A stretch of 34,118 bases of DNA from contig NZ_MCWZ01000073.1 of NCBI RefSeq assembly GCF_002877365.1, positions 1-34,118 on the forward strand, written 5' to 3'. Position 1 is the stretch's first letter. The number at the start of each line of letters is the position of its first letter. Both the position numbers and the translations under genes were made by a program. The notes under the pieces were generated by a model that saw only the letters and a list, made by a program, of their open reading frames with translations, did not search any database and had not been told where the DNA came from. Below are positions 25,487-34,118 of the stretch, piece after piece. Source of the DNA: Vibrio sp. 10N.261.55.A7. GTDB lineage: Bacteria > Pseudomonadota > Gammaproteobacteria > Enterobacterales > Vibrionaceae.

Positions 25487-26263
25487 ATGATAGTTTGGAG
25501 TGTCGCTAACCAAAAAGGCGGAGTAGGTAAAACAACAACAACGATTACCCTTGCAGGCTTACTCAGCAAGCAGGGTAAAAGAGTTTTACTTGTCGATACC
25601 GACCCTCATGGTTCATTAACGACATACCTTGGGTATGATTCGGATGACGTACCCGCAAGTCTGTTTGATCTTTTTCAGCTTAAAGAATACACCGAGCAAA
25701 GTGTTTCTCCGTTGATCTTGAGAACAGAAATCGAAGGCATTGATATCATTCCCGCGCACATGTCTTTGGCGACATTAGACCGAGTTATGGGCAATCGAAG
25801 TGGCATGGGGCTGATATTAAAGCGAGCACTGATCGCGTTACGCGCCAACTATGATTATGTCTTGATTGATTGCCCGCCGATTTTAGGTGTGATGATGGTC
25901 AATGCACTGGCTGCTAGTCATCGAATATTGATTCCAGTACAAACAGAATTTTTAGCGATGAAAGGGCTAGAGCGCATGGTGCGAACGCTAGCCATAATGC
26001 AAAAATCTCGAAACAAAGGTTTTGATGTAACGATAGTTCCAACGATGTATGACAAACGCACCAATGCGTCACTTCATACGTTAAATCAGTTAAAGAAAGA
26101 CTATCCAGATCAAGTTTGGAACTCTGCAGTTCCGATTGATACCAAGTTTAGAGATGCAAGCCTGCGTCATCTACCGGTATCCCACTTTGCGGCGGGTAGT
26201 CGAGGTGTTTTTGCTTACAAACAGTTACTACTTCACCTTGAGAGGTTAAGTATTAATGAGTAG
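25487..26263 (+). CDS. parC: ParA-like ATPase ParC, polar positioning of chemotaxis arrays
   Basis: A ParA/MinD-type ATPase of 258 residues. The deviant Walker A is KGGVGKT (10-16), with DTDPHGSLT as switch I region and LIDCPPILG as Walker B. There is no N-terminal DNA-binding domain. In Vibrio the ParA homologue at this place in the che cluster, called ParC, brings chemotaxis arrays to the old pole and works with ParP. It should not be confused with topoisomerase IV parC. I chose ATG at 25487, which has GAGGA seven bases upstream; the open frame runs further back into cheB, but that part is not conserved ParA sequence. Confidence 0.93.
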   Translation: MIVWSVANQKGGVGKTTTTITLAGLLSKQGKRVLLVDTDPHGSLTTYLGYDSDDVPASLFDLFQLKEYTEQSVSPLILRTEIEGIDIIPAHMSLATLDRVMGNRSGMGLILKRALIALRANYDYVLIDCPPILGVMMVNALAASHRILIPVQTEFLAMKGLERMVRTLAIMQKSRNKGFDVTIVPTMYDKRTNASLHTLNQLKKDYPDQVWNSAVPIDTKFRDASLRHLPVSHFAAGSRGVFAYKQLLLHLERLSINE

Positions 26264-27314
26264 CCAAACAATGATTTCGAGTGAGCAAGCACTGGATGAT
26301 TATTTCACATCGTTGCTGGATGATGTTGAAACACAAGAACCTGAATTAGAAGCTGTAGACATAGACACAATTGCGGCTCAGGAAGAAGCCTTTGACAGTG
26401 CAGAACTCGAACCTAAATTTGAGTTAACAGAGGCTCCCCAACCTGAAAAAAGCTTTTATAAGCTTCATGGTGATGAGATCGTCTTACCAAATTTAGACGA
26501 TGTTGAGCGCTTATTGCAACAAATGGAAACCAGCAACCCAGTTGCCGAATTAGATCTCGAAGAGATCATTGAACAGAACACCATTCAAATAGCAGAAGAA
26601 AAAAACGCTCAGCAAATTGAAGAAGAGATTCAAGATTGGACTGTTGACGAACCGTTACTTGAAGAACAAGTCATTGAATCGACTCTGACAGAAGACGTTG
26701 CGTTACAAGATGAAGTGGTTGCGAAGAAATTTGTGACCGAAGAGCCGATTCTAGATGAGCCGGCAATACAGGAACCAGAAATTCATGTCGACGTTGAAAT
26801 AGACACTGAACTTGCTACTCAATCAGGCGATAGCAAACAAAACGAGTGGCAAAGTACGAAACGCGATGAAGATTTCCAAGTGCTCTATTTTGATGTCAAC
26901 GGAGTCGTATTTGCTGTGCCACTGGATGAGCTAGGTGGGATTCATCGCCTGGGTGAAGTTAGCCATTTGATAGGCCGACCAAGTTGGTATCTTGGTTTGC
27001 AAACGAGCAAAGACAACCAGCTTGATGTTGTTGATACCGCGAAATGGGTCATGCCTGAAAAACTAGCAGACGACAGCCATAAAGAGCAATATCAATACAT
27101 TGTCATGCTTGGCGAGAGTATGTGGGGATTGGCAAGCACAGAATTGAAAGGTACTGAGTTACTCAATACTGAAAAAGTACGCTGGCGAGAAACGGCAGGA
27201 AAACGACCGTGGCTTGCGGGAATGGTTAAAGAAAAAATGTGCGCTTTAATTCATGTTGAAGCATTGATAGCTATGCTTAAAGCAGGGCTTGATGTAAAAG
27301 CACTCGATAAATAA
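26256..27314 (+). CDS. parP: ParP, CheW-like array integration protein
   Basis: A 352-residue partner of ParC. The first 200 residues are very acidic and rich in Glu, Asp and Gln, apparently disordered. The C-terminal third (about 206-340) is a CheW-like domain beginning FQVLYFDVNGVVFAVPLDEL and ending in EALIAMLK. In Vibrio ParP, this C-terminal array integration and formation (AIF) domain binds CheA and receptors and keeps arrays at the pole, while the N-terminal part contacts ParC. The start overlaps parC by 8 bases (ATGAGTAG), which supports coupled synthesis. Confidence 0.88.
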   Translation: MSSQTMISSEQALDDYFTSLLDDVETQEPELEAVDIDTIAAQEEAFDSAELEPKFELTEAPQPEKSFYKLHGDEIVLPNLDDVERLLQQMETSNPVAELDLEEIIEQNTIQIAEEKNAQQIEEEIQDWTVDEPLLEEQVIESTLTEDVALQDEVVAKKFVTEEPILDEPAIQEPEIHVDVEIDTELATQSGDSKQNEWQSTKRDEDFQVLYFDVNGVVFAVPLDELGGIHRLGEVSHLIGRPSWYLGLQTSKDNQLDVVDTAKWVMPEKLADDSHKEQYQYIVMLGESMWGLASTELKGTELLNTEKVRWRETAGKRPWLAGMVKEKMCALIHVEALIAMLKAGLDVKALDK

Positions 27315-27352
27315 CGTATTTGTGTCGGGAAACGACTTAGAGAGGAAAAGGT

Positions 27353-27847
27353 ATGTCTCAAGCTAATGAAGTCGAAGTGAGAAAAGAACAGTCTAATGAC
27401 GAAGTGCTTCAGTGGGTGACGTTCCAACTTGAGGAAGAAACTTACGGCATTAATGTAATGCAAGTTCGAGAAGTCTTGCGTTACACAGAAATTGCGCCTG
27501 TTCCAGGTGCTCCAGACTACGTACTGGGTATTATTAACCTTCGTGGTAATGTCGTTACGGTAATCGATACTCGCTCACGCTTTGGGTTAATGGAAGGCGA
27601 AATCACGGATAATACTCGAATTATTGTGATTGAATCAGAACGTCAGGTCATTGGTATACTCGTGGATAGTGTTGCTGAAGTTGTGTACTTACGTTCTTCT
27701 GAGATTGATACCACACCAAGTGTTGGTACTGATGAAAGTGCTAAGTTCATCCAAGGTGTTAGCAACCGTGATGGCAAGCTACTGATTCTTGTTGATCTAA
27801 ACAAGCTGCTTTCTGATGAAGAATGGGATGAGATGGCTCACCTATAA
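27353..27847 (+). CDS. cheW: Chemotaxis coupling protein CheW
   Basis: Couples chemoreceptors to CheA; 164 residues. A single CheW SH3-like domain: VTFQLEEETYGINVMQVREVLRY, then the conserved VPGAPDYVLGIINLRGNVVTVIDTRSRFG and the end segment FIQGVSNRDGKLLILVDLNKLL. These blocks span nearly the whole protein, with about 22 charged residues before. AGAGGAAAAGGT lies just before the ATG. The stop overlaps the start of the next gene by one base (TAATG). Confidence 0.97.
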   Translation: MSQANEVEVRKEQSNDEVLQWVTFQLEEETYGINVMQVREVLRYTEIAPVPGAPDYVLGIINLRGNVVTVIDTRSRFGLMEGEITDNTRIIVIESERQVIGILVDSVAEVVYLRSSEIDTTPSVGTDESAKFIQGVSNRDGKLLILVDLNKLLSDEEWDEMAHL

Positions 27848-28341
27848 TGGGAATAGACTTTGCGGCTAGCACTCCCATTTTGATGGGGGTTTTAAGTTTC
27901 ATTATTGTCGTTATAGGTTTGCTTGCTTATCGCTCAAAGATTCTTGGGAAAAAGCAGCGAGAACTCTATAGACAACAGATCCGCAACTTCGATAAAGAGC
28001 TACAGAAATCCAATAAACAGCTACTCGAGGTGAGATCGGTTGTTGTAGGGTTAGGGCAAAGAGTCAGTGAGCAGCAGGATATCATCAAGCATTTGGATGA
28101 AAGGATTTCAGAGCTTGAACATGCTGATAGTGATGGCCGTCTCTATACTCGTGCAAGTAAGATGGTACAACTGGGTGCCGGACTGCATGAGCTAATTGAA
28201 GAGTGTGAACTCCCTAAAGCAGAAGCTGAACTCATGATGTCTTTGCAGAATAAGCTTACCGGTAAAGAAAAAGTCCCTCCTCTAGAAACAAGCCCAGAGC
28301 GAAGGTCTCAAGCTCAGCGAACGACACAAAATAGAAAGTAA
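27847..28341 (+). CDS. Membrane-anchored DUF2802 protein
   Basis: A 164-residue protein of unknown function, family DUF2802. It has one N-terminal transmembrane helix (about residues 10-28, ILMGVLSFIIVVIGLLAY), then a charged coiled coil (about 34-85). A conserved C-terminal segment near 95-140 (YTRASKMVQLGAGLHELIEECELPKAEAELMMSL) looks like a small helical or winged-helix unit. It overlaps cheW by one base and is followed by a terminator, so it is the last gene of the flagellar/chemotaxis run. The repeated position after cheW in vibrios suggests a role near the polar array, but that is inference. Confidence 0.85.
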   Translation: MGIDFAASTPILMGVLSFIIVVIGLLAYRSKILGKKQRELYRQQIRNFDKELQKSNKQLLEVRSVVVGLGQRVSEQQDIIKHLDERISELEHADSDGRLYTRASKMVQLGAGLHELIEECELPKAEAELMMSLQNKLTGKEKVPPLETSPERRSQAQRTTQNRK

Positions 28342-28346
28342 CTAAT

Positions 28347-28369
28347 AAGGAGGCCTAGCCTCCTTTTTT
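28347..28369 (+). terminator. Intrinsic terminator of the flagellar/chemotaxis operon
   Basis: GGAGGC, loop CTA, GCCTCC, followed directly by six T residues, 7 bases after the DUF2802 stop. It separates this operon from ccmA. Confidence 0.92.
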
Positions 28370-28541
28370 CATTTCCAATATCTATATTTTCACTTGTAAC
28401 TCTAAAGTATTAAATGAGACAAATAGTGACGATTTATTAACAGTTTCTTACGTAGTTTCGTGACTCGTGAAGTCGTAATTCTATTTCGTAAAATGTTGTC
28501 TGTGTTACTATAAGTTTCATGAATTTTCCTGATGACCTCAC

Positions 28542-29162
28542 ATGTTAGAAGTAAAACAACTCACCGCTATCCGAGATGAAAGAATTTTATTCGAATCCCT
28601 GTCTTTTATCATAAATGAGGGTGAGTTGGTTCAGGTAGAAGGCCGAAATGGCACCGGAAAAACCACTCTACTGAGAATCGTTACAGGTCTTGGTGATAGA
28701 GATGATGGTGAGATATATTGGAATGGCGAGAATATTGAATCTAATCGAGACGCGTTCCATCAGGATCTATTATTTCTAGGGCATCAAACTGGCGTTAAGC
28801 GTGAGCTCACAGCGTTTGAAAATCTACACTTTTACCAATCTATCCATGCTCCTCATCTTCGAGATAAAGACACAATCTTTAAAGCACTGACTAAAGTAGG
28901 GCTTGCTGGTCGTGAAGATGTGCCAGTTGCGCAGCTTTCTGCTGGGCAGCAACGTCGAGTAGCGCTGGCTCGTCTTTGGCTAAGTGATCAAAAACTATGG
29001 ATACTTGATGAACCTTTGACAGCGATTGACAAGCAGGGTGTTAAGGTCTTAGAGGCTTTATTCTTACAACATGCAGAGCAAGGTGGAACCGTGATTTTAA
29101 CCACTCACCAAGACATGTTTACAGATAATCCCAAGCTTAGAAAAATTAAGTTAGGAAATTAG
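28542..29162 (+). CDS. ccmA: Haem exporter ATP-binding protein CcmA
   Basis: The ATPase subunit of the CcmABCD complex of System I cytochrome c maturation, which releases holo-CcmE; 206 residues. Walker A is GRNGTGKT (34-41), the ABC signature LSAGQQRR starts at 132, and Walker B is LWILDEP (152-158), followed by the H-loop TTH. About 200 bases separate it from the preceding operon, and this gap should contain the ccm promoter, though no clear hexamers were found. It is followed by ccmB after two bases. Confidence 0.97.
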   Translation: MLEVKQLTAIRDERILFESLSFIINEGELVQVEGRNGTGKTTLLRIVTGLGDRDDGEIYWNGENIESNRDAFHQDLLFLGHQTGVKRELTAFENLHFYQSIHAPHLRDKDTIFKALTKVGLAGREDVPVAQLSAGQQRRVALARLWLSDQKLWILDEPLTAIDKQGVKVLEALFLQHAEQGGTVILTTHQDMFTDNPKLRKIKLGN

Positions 29163-29164
29163 AG

Positions 29165-29833
29165 ATGATTTCAACAATGACTACCATTGTTCGACGTGAA
29201 TTATTGATAGCGTTTCGTCGACAAGCCGATATTTTTAATCCTCTTTGGTTTTTTATCATTGTGATAACGCTGTTTCCATTGAGTATTGGCCCTGAGCCTA
29301 ATTTGCTGGCGAGAATCGCGTCTGGCATTGTGTGGGTGGCGGCGTTGTTATCGGCACTTTTGTCATTAGAAAGACTACTCAGAGACGATTTCCAAGACGG
29401 TGCGCTAGAGCAAATGATGCTCATGCCAGTTCCGCTTCCGATCGTGGTTCTTTCGAAGGTTATTGCCCATTGGGTTCTAACTGGATTGCCGCTCATTGTT
29501 ATTAGTCCTTTGCTCGCGATTTTACTTTCTTTGGATTTCAATACCTGGAAAGCGGTGGTATTAACATTATTAATTGGTACACCAACGTTAAGTTTCATTG
29601 GCGCGATTGGTGTCGCTTTGACCGTTGGTTTGCAAAAGGGAGGGGTGCTACTTAGCCTTCTGATCCTTCCTCTGTATATTCCAATTTTAATTTTTGCCAC
29701 GTCTGCGATAGATGCGGCCTCTTTAGGTGTTATGTACAACGGCCAACTTGCCGTTTTAGGCGCAATGTTTGTTGGGTCAATGACATTAACACCTTTCGCT
29801 ATTAGCGCGGCACTTCGCGTTAGCGTCCATTAA
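29165..29833 (+). CDS. ccmB: Haem exporter permease CcmB
   Basis: The inner-membrane permease partner of CcmA; 222 residues with six hydrophobic helices. Conserved parts include TTIVRRELLIAFRRQADIFNPLWFF at the N-terminus, LLSLERLLRDDFQDGALEQMML, and the motif GTPTLSFIGAIGVALTVGL. The ATG at 29165 lies just two bases after the ccmA stop, with GGAAATTAGAG upstream. Its role is with CcmA in remodelling the CcmCDE complex rather than in plain haem transport. Confidence 0.96.
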   Translation: MISTMTTIVRRELLIAFRRQADIFNPLWFFIIVITLFPLSIGPEPNLLARIASGIVWVAALLSALLSLERLLRDDFQDGALEQMMLMPVPLPIVVLSKVIAHWVLTGLPLIVISPLLAILLSLDFNTWKAVVLTLLIGTPTLSFIGAIGVALTVGLQKGGVLLSLLILPLYIPILIFATSAIDAASLGVMYNGQLAVLGAMFVGSMTLTPFAISAALRVSVH

Positions 29834-29900
29834 AAAGTTGTTTTTATAATTCTAGAACGGGTCTTAAGTCCGTCTAAACGAAGCAAGAGTGAGATTTACA

Positions 29901-30653
29901 ATGTGGAAATGGCTCCATCCCTATGCCAAACCAGAAACCTCTTATAATTTGTGTGGTAGGTTGCTTCCTTGGTTTGCAACATTAGCGTTACTTTGTCTTT
30001 CGATAGGTACCATTTGGGGCCTAGCGTATGCACCATCAGATTATCAACAAGGCAATAGCTTTCGTATTATCTATATTCACGTTCCTTCTGCAATTTGGTC
30101 GATGGGTGCGTATATGTCGATGGCGATAGCGGCATTCATCGGTCTTGTTTGGCAAGTGCGTCTATCAAGTATGGCGGCCGCTGCCATGGCACCAATTGGC
30201 GCTGTTTTTACCTTCATCGCCCTTTTGACGGGTGCCGTTTGGGGCAAACCTATGTGGGGAACATGGTGGGTATGGGACGCTCGATTAACTTCTGAGCTAA
30301 TTCTTCTTTTCCTCTACCTTGGGGTCATTGCCCTTTACCATGCGTTTGATGATCAAAAAACGGCCGCAAAAGCGGCGGGTATTTTGGCGATCGTTGGCGT
30401 GGTTAATATTCCAATTATTCACTTCTCTGTTGAGTGGTGGAACACGTTGCATCAGGGCGCGACTATCACCAAGTTCGATCAGCCATCTATTTCCAATGAA
30501 ATGCTTTGGCCTTTACTGCTGAATATCTTTGGCTTTGCATTTTTCTTCGGTTGGGTCACTATGATTCGTTTCCGAAATGAAATTATCAGTAAAGAAAGCC
30601 ATAGGCCGTGGGTCATTACACTGGCAACGAAAAAATCTCAGGGGGGAGCATAA
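29901..30653 (+). CDS. ccmC: Haem-handling protein CcmC
   Basis: Binds haem and delivers it to CcmE; 250 residues and six transmembrane helices. The tryptophan-rich haem-binding segment WGKPMWGTWWVWDARLTSE (about 116-134) is the WWD-type motif, and the flanking periplasmic histidines are in IYIHVPSAIWSMG and IHFSVEWWNTLHQG. An in-frame GTG at 29889 would add four residues; ATG at 29901 gives the usual MWKWLHPYA start. It is separated from ccmB by 67 bases. Confidence 0.96.
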   Translation: MWKWLHPYAKPETSYNLCGRLLPWFATLALLCLSIGTIWGLAYAPSDYQQGNSFRIIYIHVPSAIWSMGAYMSMAIAAFIGLVWQVRLSSMAAAAMAPIGAVFTFIALLTGAVWGKPMWGTWWVWDARLTSELILLFLYLGVIALYHAFDDQKTAAKAAGILAIVGVVNIPIIHFSVEWWNTLHQGATITKFDQPSISNEMLWPLLLNIFGFAFFFGWVTMIRFRNEIISKESHRPWVITLATKKSQGGA

Positions 30654-30655
30654 CG

Positions 30656-30862
30656 ATGTATTTTGATTCACTGAGTGAATTCTTTCAAATGGGTGGCTAT
30701 GCCGCCTATGTTTGGAGTGCCTTTGGCATAACTTTTTTATCAATGTTTATTATTTTAGTCACAAGCATCCGACGCGGAAAGAACCTGTTTAGAGAGGTTC
30801 AAGCCAAGGTCGATCGTCAAGCTCGAATTGATGCAGCGAAGGATTTGGAGAACACTTTATGA
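30656..30862 (+). CDS. ccmD: Small membrane protein CcmD
   Basis: A 68-residue single-span protein that stabilises the CcmC-CcmE-haem complex and is needed for release of holo-CcmE. One transmembrane helix (about residues 14-36, [20 protein letters not shown]) is followed by a basic cytoplasmic tail rich in Arg/Lys. I use ATG at 30656, two bases after the ccmC stop, with a strong GGGGGGAG ribosome binding site; the longer open frame from 30608 lies inside ccmC. It overlaps ccmE by ATGA. Confidence 0.93.
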   Translation: MYFDSLSEFFQMGGYAAYVWSAFGITFLSMFIILVTSIRRGKNLFREVQAKVDRQARIDAAKDLENTL

Positions 30863-31344
30863 CCCCAAGACGTAAAAAGAGGCTCGGTATTGTTCTTGCG
30901 ATATTTTTTGGTATCGCCACAACCGTTGGATTAATGCTCTATGCACTTAATCAAAATATGGATCTCTTCTATACCCCAACAGAGCTAGTAAACGGTAAAC
31001 CTGATGGTACTAAGCCAGAGGTTGGCCAAAGGCTTCGAATTGGTGGCATGGTTGTTCCAGGTTCTGTATCACGCGACGCCCAATCATTACGCGTGAGCTT
31101 TGATCTTCATGATGTGGGTCCAATCGTCACTGTTGTTTATGATGGCATTCTTCCTGACCTTTTCCGTGAAGGGCAGGGCATCGTTGCACAAGGTGTATTA
31201 CTTGATTCAACGACAGTCGAAGCCTTTGAAGTATTAGCCAAGCATGATGAAGAGTATGTACCTTCAGAAATAGCAGAGGCGATGAAAAAAACACATGAGC
31301 CTCTTCAATACTCTGAAGAGCAATTGCAAGGAAGTGACAAATGA
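30859..31344 (+). CDS. ccmE: Haem chaperone CcmE
   Basis: The periplasmic haem chaperone, 161 residues. It has one N-terminal anchor (about 9-30) and an OB-fold domain with [11 protein letters not shown] and [11 protein letters not shown]. The haem-attaching histidine is H129 in [10 protein letters not shown], matching the HxxxY motif of the family. The C-terminal tail (about 138-161) is hydrophilic and flexible. Start and stop overlap ccmD and ccmF, each by four bases. Confidence 0.97.
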   Translation: MTPRRKKRLGIVLAIFFGIATTVGLMLYALNQNMDLFYTPTELVNGKPDGTKPEVGQRLRIGGMVVPGSVSRDAQSLRVSFDLHDVGPIVTVVYDGILPDLFREGQGIVAQGVLLDSTTVEAFEVLAKHDEEYVPSEIAEAMKKTHEPLQYSEEQLQGSDK

Positions 31345-33308
31345 TTGTTGAAGTAGGTCACTTCGCCTTGATCGTATCACTTGGGCTGGCGGTGTTGCTG
31401 AGCATCCTCCCTCTCATCGGTGTGTCTAAAAACAATACGATGCTTATCAATACTGCAAGGCCTTTGTCTTGGGGTATGTTTTTCCTAATTCTTGTTTCGT
31501 TTATTGTTTTGTTGTGGGCATTTTATGTCAATGACTTTACCGTTAACTATGTAGCAACTAACTCGAATAGCCAATTGCCTTGGTATTATCGCCTTACTGC
31601 TGTTTGGGGTGCGCATGAAGGTTCACTTTTACTGTGGGCTCTTATTCAAGCGGGTTGGACGGTTGCAGTTGCCAAATTTAGCCGTGGAATGCCTCAAGAA
31701 TCGGTAGCACGTGTCCTGGCTGTCATGGGTATGATAACGGTCGGTTTCTTACTGTTCATTATCGTTACGTCTAACCCATTCTTACGTACACTGCCATTTT
31801 TCCCTGTTGATGGTCGAGATCTAAACCCACTACTACAAGATCCGGGTTTGATCATTCACCCACCAATGCTTTACATGGGTTACGTTGGCTTCTCTGTGGC
31901 ATTCTCTTTTGCGATTGCGTCACTGATGTCAGGCCGTTTAGATACCGCTTGGGCACGTTGGTCTCGCCCTTGGACAACTGCAGCATGGTTATTCCTTACT
32001 CTTGGTATCGCGCTAGGCTCTTGGTGGGCTTACTATGAACTTGGCTGGGGCGGCTGGTGGTTCTGGGATCCAGTAGAAAACGCATCATTCATGCCTTGGC
32101 TTGCTGGTACGGCACTGATGCACTCACTTGCGGTAACCGAGAAGCGCGGTACGTTTAAGGCGTGGACGGTTCTATTAGCCATATCTGCGTTCTCGTTGAG
32201 CTTATTGGGTACCTTCCTTGTTCGTTCGGGAATTTTGGTCTCGGTACACGCATTTGCTTCTGATCCTGCTAGAGGCATGTTCATCCTTGGCTTCTTAGTC
32301 TTTGTGATCGGTGGTTCATTACTTCTGTTTGCATTAAAAGGTTCCGCAGTTCGTGTGCGAGGTAATTTTGAGCTCGTATCACGTGAGAATGCTCTACTAG
32401 GTAACAACGTAATATTGATTGCAGCACTGGTTGTTGTTCTTGTGGGTACATTGCTGCCACTTGTCCATAAGCAACTTGGGTTGGGATCAGTCTCGATTGG
32501 TGCACCGTTCTTTGACATGCTATTCGCGTGGTTAATGATACCGTTTGCGTTCCTGCTCGGTATTGGTCCACTGATTCGTTGGAAGCGAGATAACCTGTCG
32601 AAATTGATTAAACCGATGACGATATCTGGCGTTCTTTCTTTTGGTCTTAGTGCGCTAGCAATCAAGCTGTTTGCGGAACATTACAGTGGTATGGCCTACA
32701 TGGGCTGGGTGATGGCATTCTGGATCGTCACTATGCATGGCTTTGAGTTGTATGAAAGAGCGACACACCGTCATACGTTCTTAAAAGGTATTGGAAAACT
32801 TCCACGTAGCCACTGGGCGATGATTTGTGGTCACTTAGGTATGGCAGTCACTGTGATTGGTATTGCCATGGTTCAAAACTACAGCATAGAACGTGATGTA
32901 CGTTTGGCTCCGGGTGAACATTATCAGATTCAAGGTTATGACTTCTATTTTGAAGGTCTACGTGACGAAGATGGTCCTAACTACGATGGCTTCATTGCTG
33001 ATTTTGTGATCACTCGTGACGGCAAATATGTCAATACTCTTCATGCAGAGAAGCGTTTCTACCGCACTGCGAGATCGATGATGACTGAAGCGGCGATCGA
33101 TCGTGGTGTCACTCGTGACCTCTACATCGCGTTGGGTGAGCAATTAGACGATAACGTTTCTTGGGCTGTTCGAATCTACCACAAACCATTTATTCGTTGG
33201 ATTTGGGCTGGTTCATTGATCATGTCTTTAGGCGGAGTAATTGCGATAAGTGACAAACGTTATCGTTTTCGAAAAACAGACAAAGCCAGTAAGAAACAGG
33301 AGGCGTAA
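31341..33308 (+). CDS. ccmF: Cytochrome c haem lyase subunit CcmF
   Basis: The large subunit of the haem lyase that attaches haem to apocytochrome c; 655 residues with about 14-15 transmembrane helices. The WWD haem-binding segment [18 protein letters not shown] lies near residues 236-253, with periplasmic histidines in [24 protein letters not shown] and PLVHKQLG. The C-terminal part includes the periplasmic domain [18 protein letters not shown], then the last helix near residue 625. It overlaps ccmE by ATGA and abuts ccmG with no gap. Confidence 0.98.
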   Translation: MIVEVGHFALIVSLGLAVLLSILPLIGVSKNNTMLINTARPLSWGMFFLILVSFIVLLWAFYVNDFTVNYVATNSNSQLPWYYRLTAVWGAHEGSLLLWALIQAGWTVAVAKFSRGMPQESVARVLAVMGMITVGFLLFIIVTSNPFLRTLPFFPVDGRDLNPLLQDPGLIIHPPMLYMGYVGFSVAFSFAIASLMSGRLDTAWARWSRPWTTAAWLFLTLGIALGSWWAYYELGWGGWWFWDPVENASFMPWLAGTALMHSLAVTEKRGTFKAWTVLLAISAFSLSLLGTFLVRSGILVSVHAFASDPARGMFILGFLVFVIGGSLLLFALKGSAVRVRGNFELVSRENALLGNNVILIAALVVVLVGTLLPLVHKQLGLGSVSIGAPFFDMLFAWLMIPFAFLLGIGPLIRWKRDNLSKLIKPMTISGVLSFGLSALAIKLFAEHYSGMAYMGWVMAFWIVTMHGFELYERATHRHTFLKGIGKLPRSHWAMICGHLGMAVTVIGIAMVQNYSIERDVRLAPGEHYQIQGYDFYFEGLRDEDGPNYDGFIADFVITRDGKYVNTLHAEKRFYRTARSMMTEAAIDRGVTRDLYIALGEQLDDNVSWAVRIYHKPFIRWIWAGSLIMSLGGVIAISDKRYRFRKTDKASKKQEA

Positions 33309-33863
33309 ATGAACAAGAAGATACTATTTATTCCTCTGATTGCGTTTCTTGCTTTGGCGGCCGTGTTTGCGACGCAATTAGTTCGAAACTCGCAGGGCGA
33401 TGATCCAACAAAGCTAGAATCGGTTCTTATCGGAAAGCAAGTACCTGAGTTTCGTTTGGAAGATTTAGCACAGCCAGGCAAGCTCTACAGCCAGAACATT
33501 TTTAAGGGTGAACCACTGCTTCTGAATGTGTGGGCGACTTGGTGTCCAACGTGCTATGCCGAGCATCAATACCTGAACGAACTCGCTGCGAATGGTGTCA
33601 AAATCATTGGCCTGAATTACAAAGATCAGCGTGACAAAGCTGTAGGTTGGCTCACTGATTTAGGCAACCCATATCTAATTAGCCTCTTTGATGGTGACGG
33701 TATGTTAGGGCTTGACCTAGGGGTGTACGGTGCTCCAGAGACATTTCTAATCGGTGCGGATGGTGTCGTTCGCTACCGCCATGTTGGCGATGTGAATGCT
33801 CGCAACTGGGCTGAAAAGCTTGGACCAATGTATGAAGAACTCTTAGCGGAGGCAAAGCAATGA
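33309..33863 (+). CDS. ccmG: Thiol:disulfide interchange protein CcmG (DsbE)
   Basis: A membrane-anchored periplasmic thioredoxin-like reductant for the apocytochrome CXXCH cysteines; 184 residues. One N-terminal anchor (about 5-23) precedes the thioredoxin fold with active site WCPTC (C79, C82) in LLLNVWATWCPTCYAEH. The family-specific GVYGAPETFLI with its cis-proline region follows near residue 140. The ATG directly follows the ccmF stop, with AGGAGG just before it. The end overlaps ccmH by ATGA. Often named dsbE. Confidence 0.97.
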   Translation: MNKKILFIPLIAFLALAAVFATQLVRNSQGDDPTKLESVLIGKQVPEFRLEDLAQPGKLYSQNIFKGEPLLLNVWATWCPTCYAEHQYLNELAANGVKIIGLNYKDQRDKAVGWLTDLGNPYLISLFDGDGMLGLDLGVYGAPETFLIGADGVVRYRHVGDVNARNWAEKLGPMYEELLAEAKQ

Positions 33864-34118
33864 AAAAGCTAATCATGTCTTTGTTTGCTGTTTTTGCTGT
33901 CTCTATGGGCGCTTCAGCGGCGATTGATGTTTATGAGTTTGACACTTTAGAACAAGAACTTCAGTTCAAAGCGTTAGGCCATGAATTGCGTTGTCCAAAG
34001 TGTCAAAACAATACGATCAGTGATTCGAATGCTGAGCTTGCTCAGGACTTGCGCCAAAAAGTCTACGAGATGACAAAGGAAGGTAAGTCAAAATCTGAAA
34101 TTGTCGATTACATGATCG
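33860..34118 (+). CDS. ccmH: Cytochrome c maturation protein CcmH (partial, cut by window edge)
   Basis: The first 86 codons of ccmH; the gene continues past the right edge. A signal peptide (about residues 1-21, ending ASAA) leads to the periplasmic domain with the redox motif LRCPKCQN (C45 and C48), which is the family hallmark for reducing apocytochrome c. The following helices (SNAELAQDLRQKVYEM, GKSKSEIVDYM) fit the three-helix CcmH fold. Whether it is a short CcmH, with a separate ccmI after it, or a fused CcmHI cannot be told here. Confidence 0.95.
   Translation, partial: MKKLIMSLFAVFAVSMGASAAIDVYEFDTLEQELQFKALGHELRCPKCQNNTISDSNAELAQDLRQKVYEMTKEGKSKSEIVDYMI

Noticed and set aside
25487..26263. 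ParA homologue as a sign of a plasmid or chromosomal partition locus
   Set aside because: There is no ParB gene next to it and no parS-like repeats. The neighbours are che genes and parP, so chemotaxis-array positioning is the better reading.
32033..32665. A 210-codon reverse frame opposite ccmF, and similar long reverse frames at 24330-24914 and 29146-29739
   Set aside because: Each lies opposite a well-conserved gene (ccmF, cheB, ccmB), and the products have no recognisable domain. They are shadows of coding-strand codon bias.
1..34118. Hidden mobile element, prophage, CRISPR array, tRNA or rRNA gene
   Set aside because: No transposase, integrase, terminal inverted repeats, regularly spaced repeats or cloverleaf-like segments were noticed, and gene order is that of a core Vibrio chromosome.

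Overview
The window is chromosomal DNA of a member of the Vibrionaceae, most likely a marine Vibrio. This rests on gene order and on protein sequences that read as Vibrio orthologues: feoABC, argS, yecM, an insulinase-type protease and sixA, then the polar-flagellum/chemotaxis run flhA-flhF-flhG-fliA-cheY-cheZ-cheA-cheB-parC-parP-cheW, then ccmABCDEFGH. Base composition is moderate and even, and I see no insertion sequence, tRNA, rRNA, CRISPR array or phage gene. It looks like core chromosome with a few unusual pieces at the left end.

Left part (1-9100). A 1128-residue membrane-bound AraC-type regulator has a periplasmic beta-propeller sensor and a degenerate kinase-like cytoplasmic region. 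A 745-base intergenic stretch with paired dyad-symmetric hairpins follows, then the ferrous-iron uptake operon feoABC, which ends in a clear intrinsic terminator. On the minus strand an FMN riboswitch with its own intrinsic terminator precedes an EamA/DMT transporter (best read as the riboflavin importer RibN) and a HIT-family hydrolase. These form one flavin-responsive transcription unit that starts just after the argS terminator.

Middle (9100-15400). argS (minus) and yecM (plus) are divergent. A cytoplasmic-looking M16 metalloprotease (minus) converges on yecM, and sixA (plus) diverges from the protease.

Right-centre (15500-28370). A well-spaced sigma-54 -24/-12 element precedes flhA. The following genes are tightly packed on the plus strand: flagellar export (FlhA), polar placement and number control (FlhF, FlhG), the flagellar sigma factor (FliA), the chemotaxis phosphorelay (CheY, CheZ, CheA, CheB, CheW), the polar array positioning pair ParC/ParP, and a small membrane-anchored DUF2802 protein. 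An intrinsic terminator follows. CheA lacks a recognisable P2 domain and instead carries three copies of a short acidic motif in its linker.

Right end (28540-34118). This is the System I cytochrome c maturation operon ccmA-ccmG, with ccmH cut by the window edge. Several genes here overlap by ATGA, indicating translational coupling.

Most of the window is known biology. The least-described elements are the propeller/AraC membrane regulator, the riboswitch-controlled ribN-HIT unit with a visible antiterminator pairing, the CheA linker repeats, and the hairpin pair upstream of feoA.
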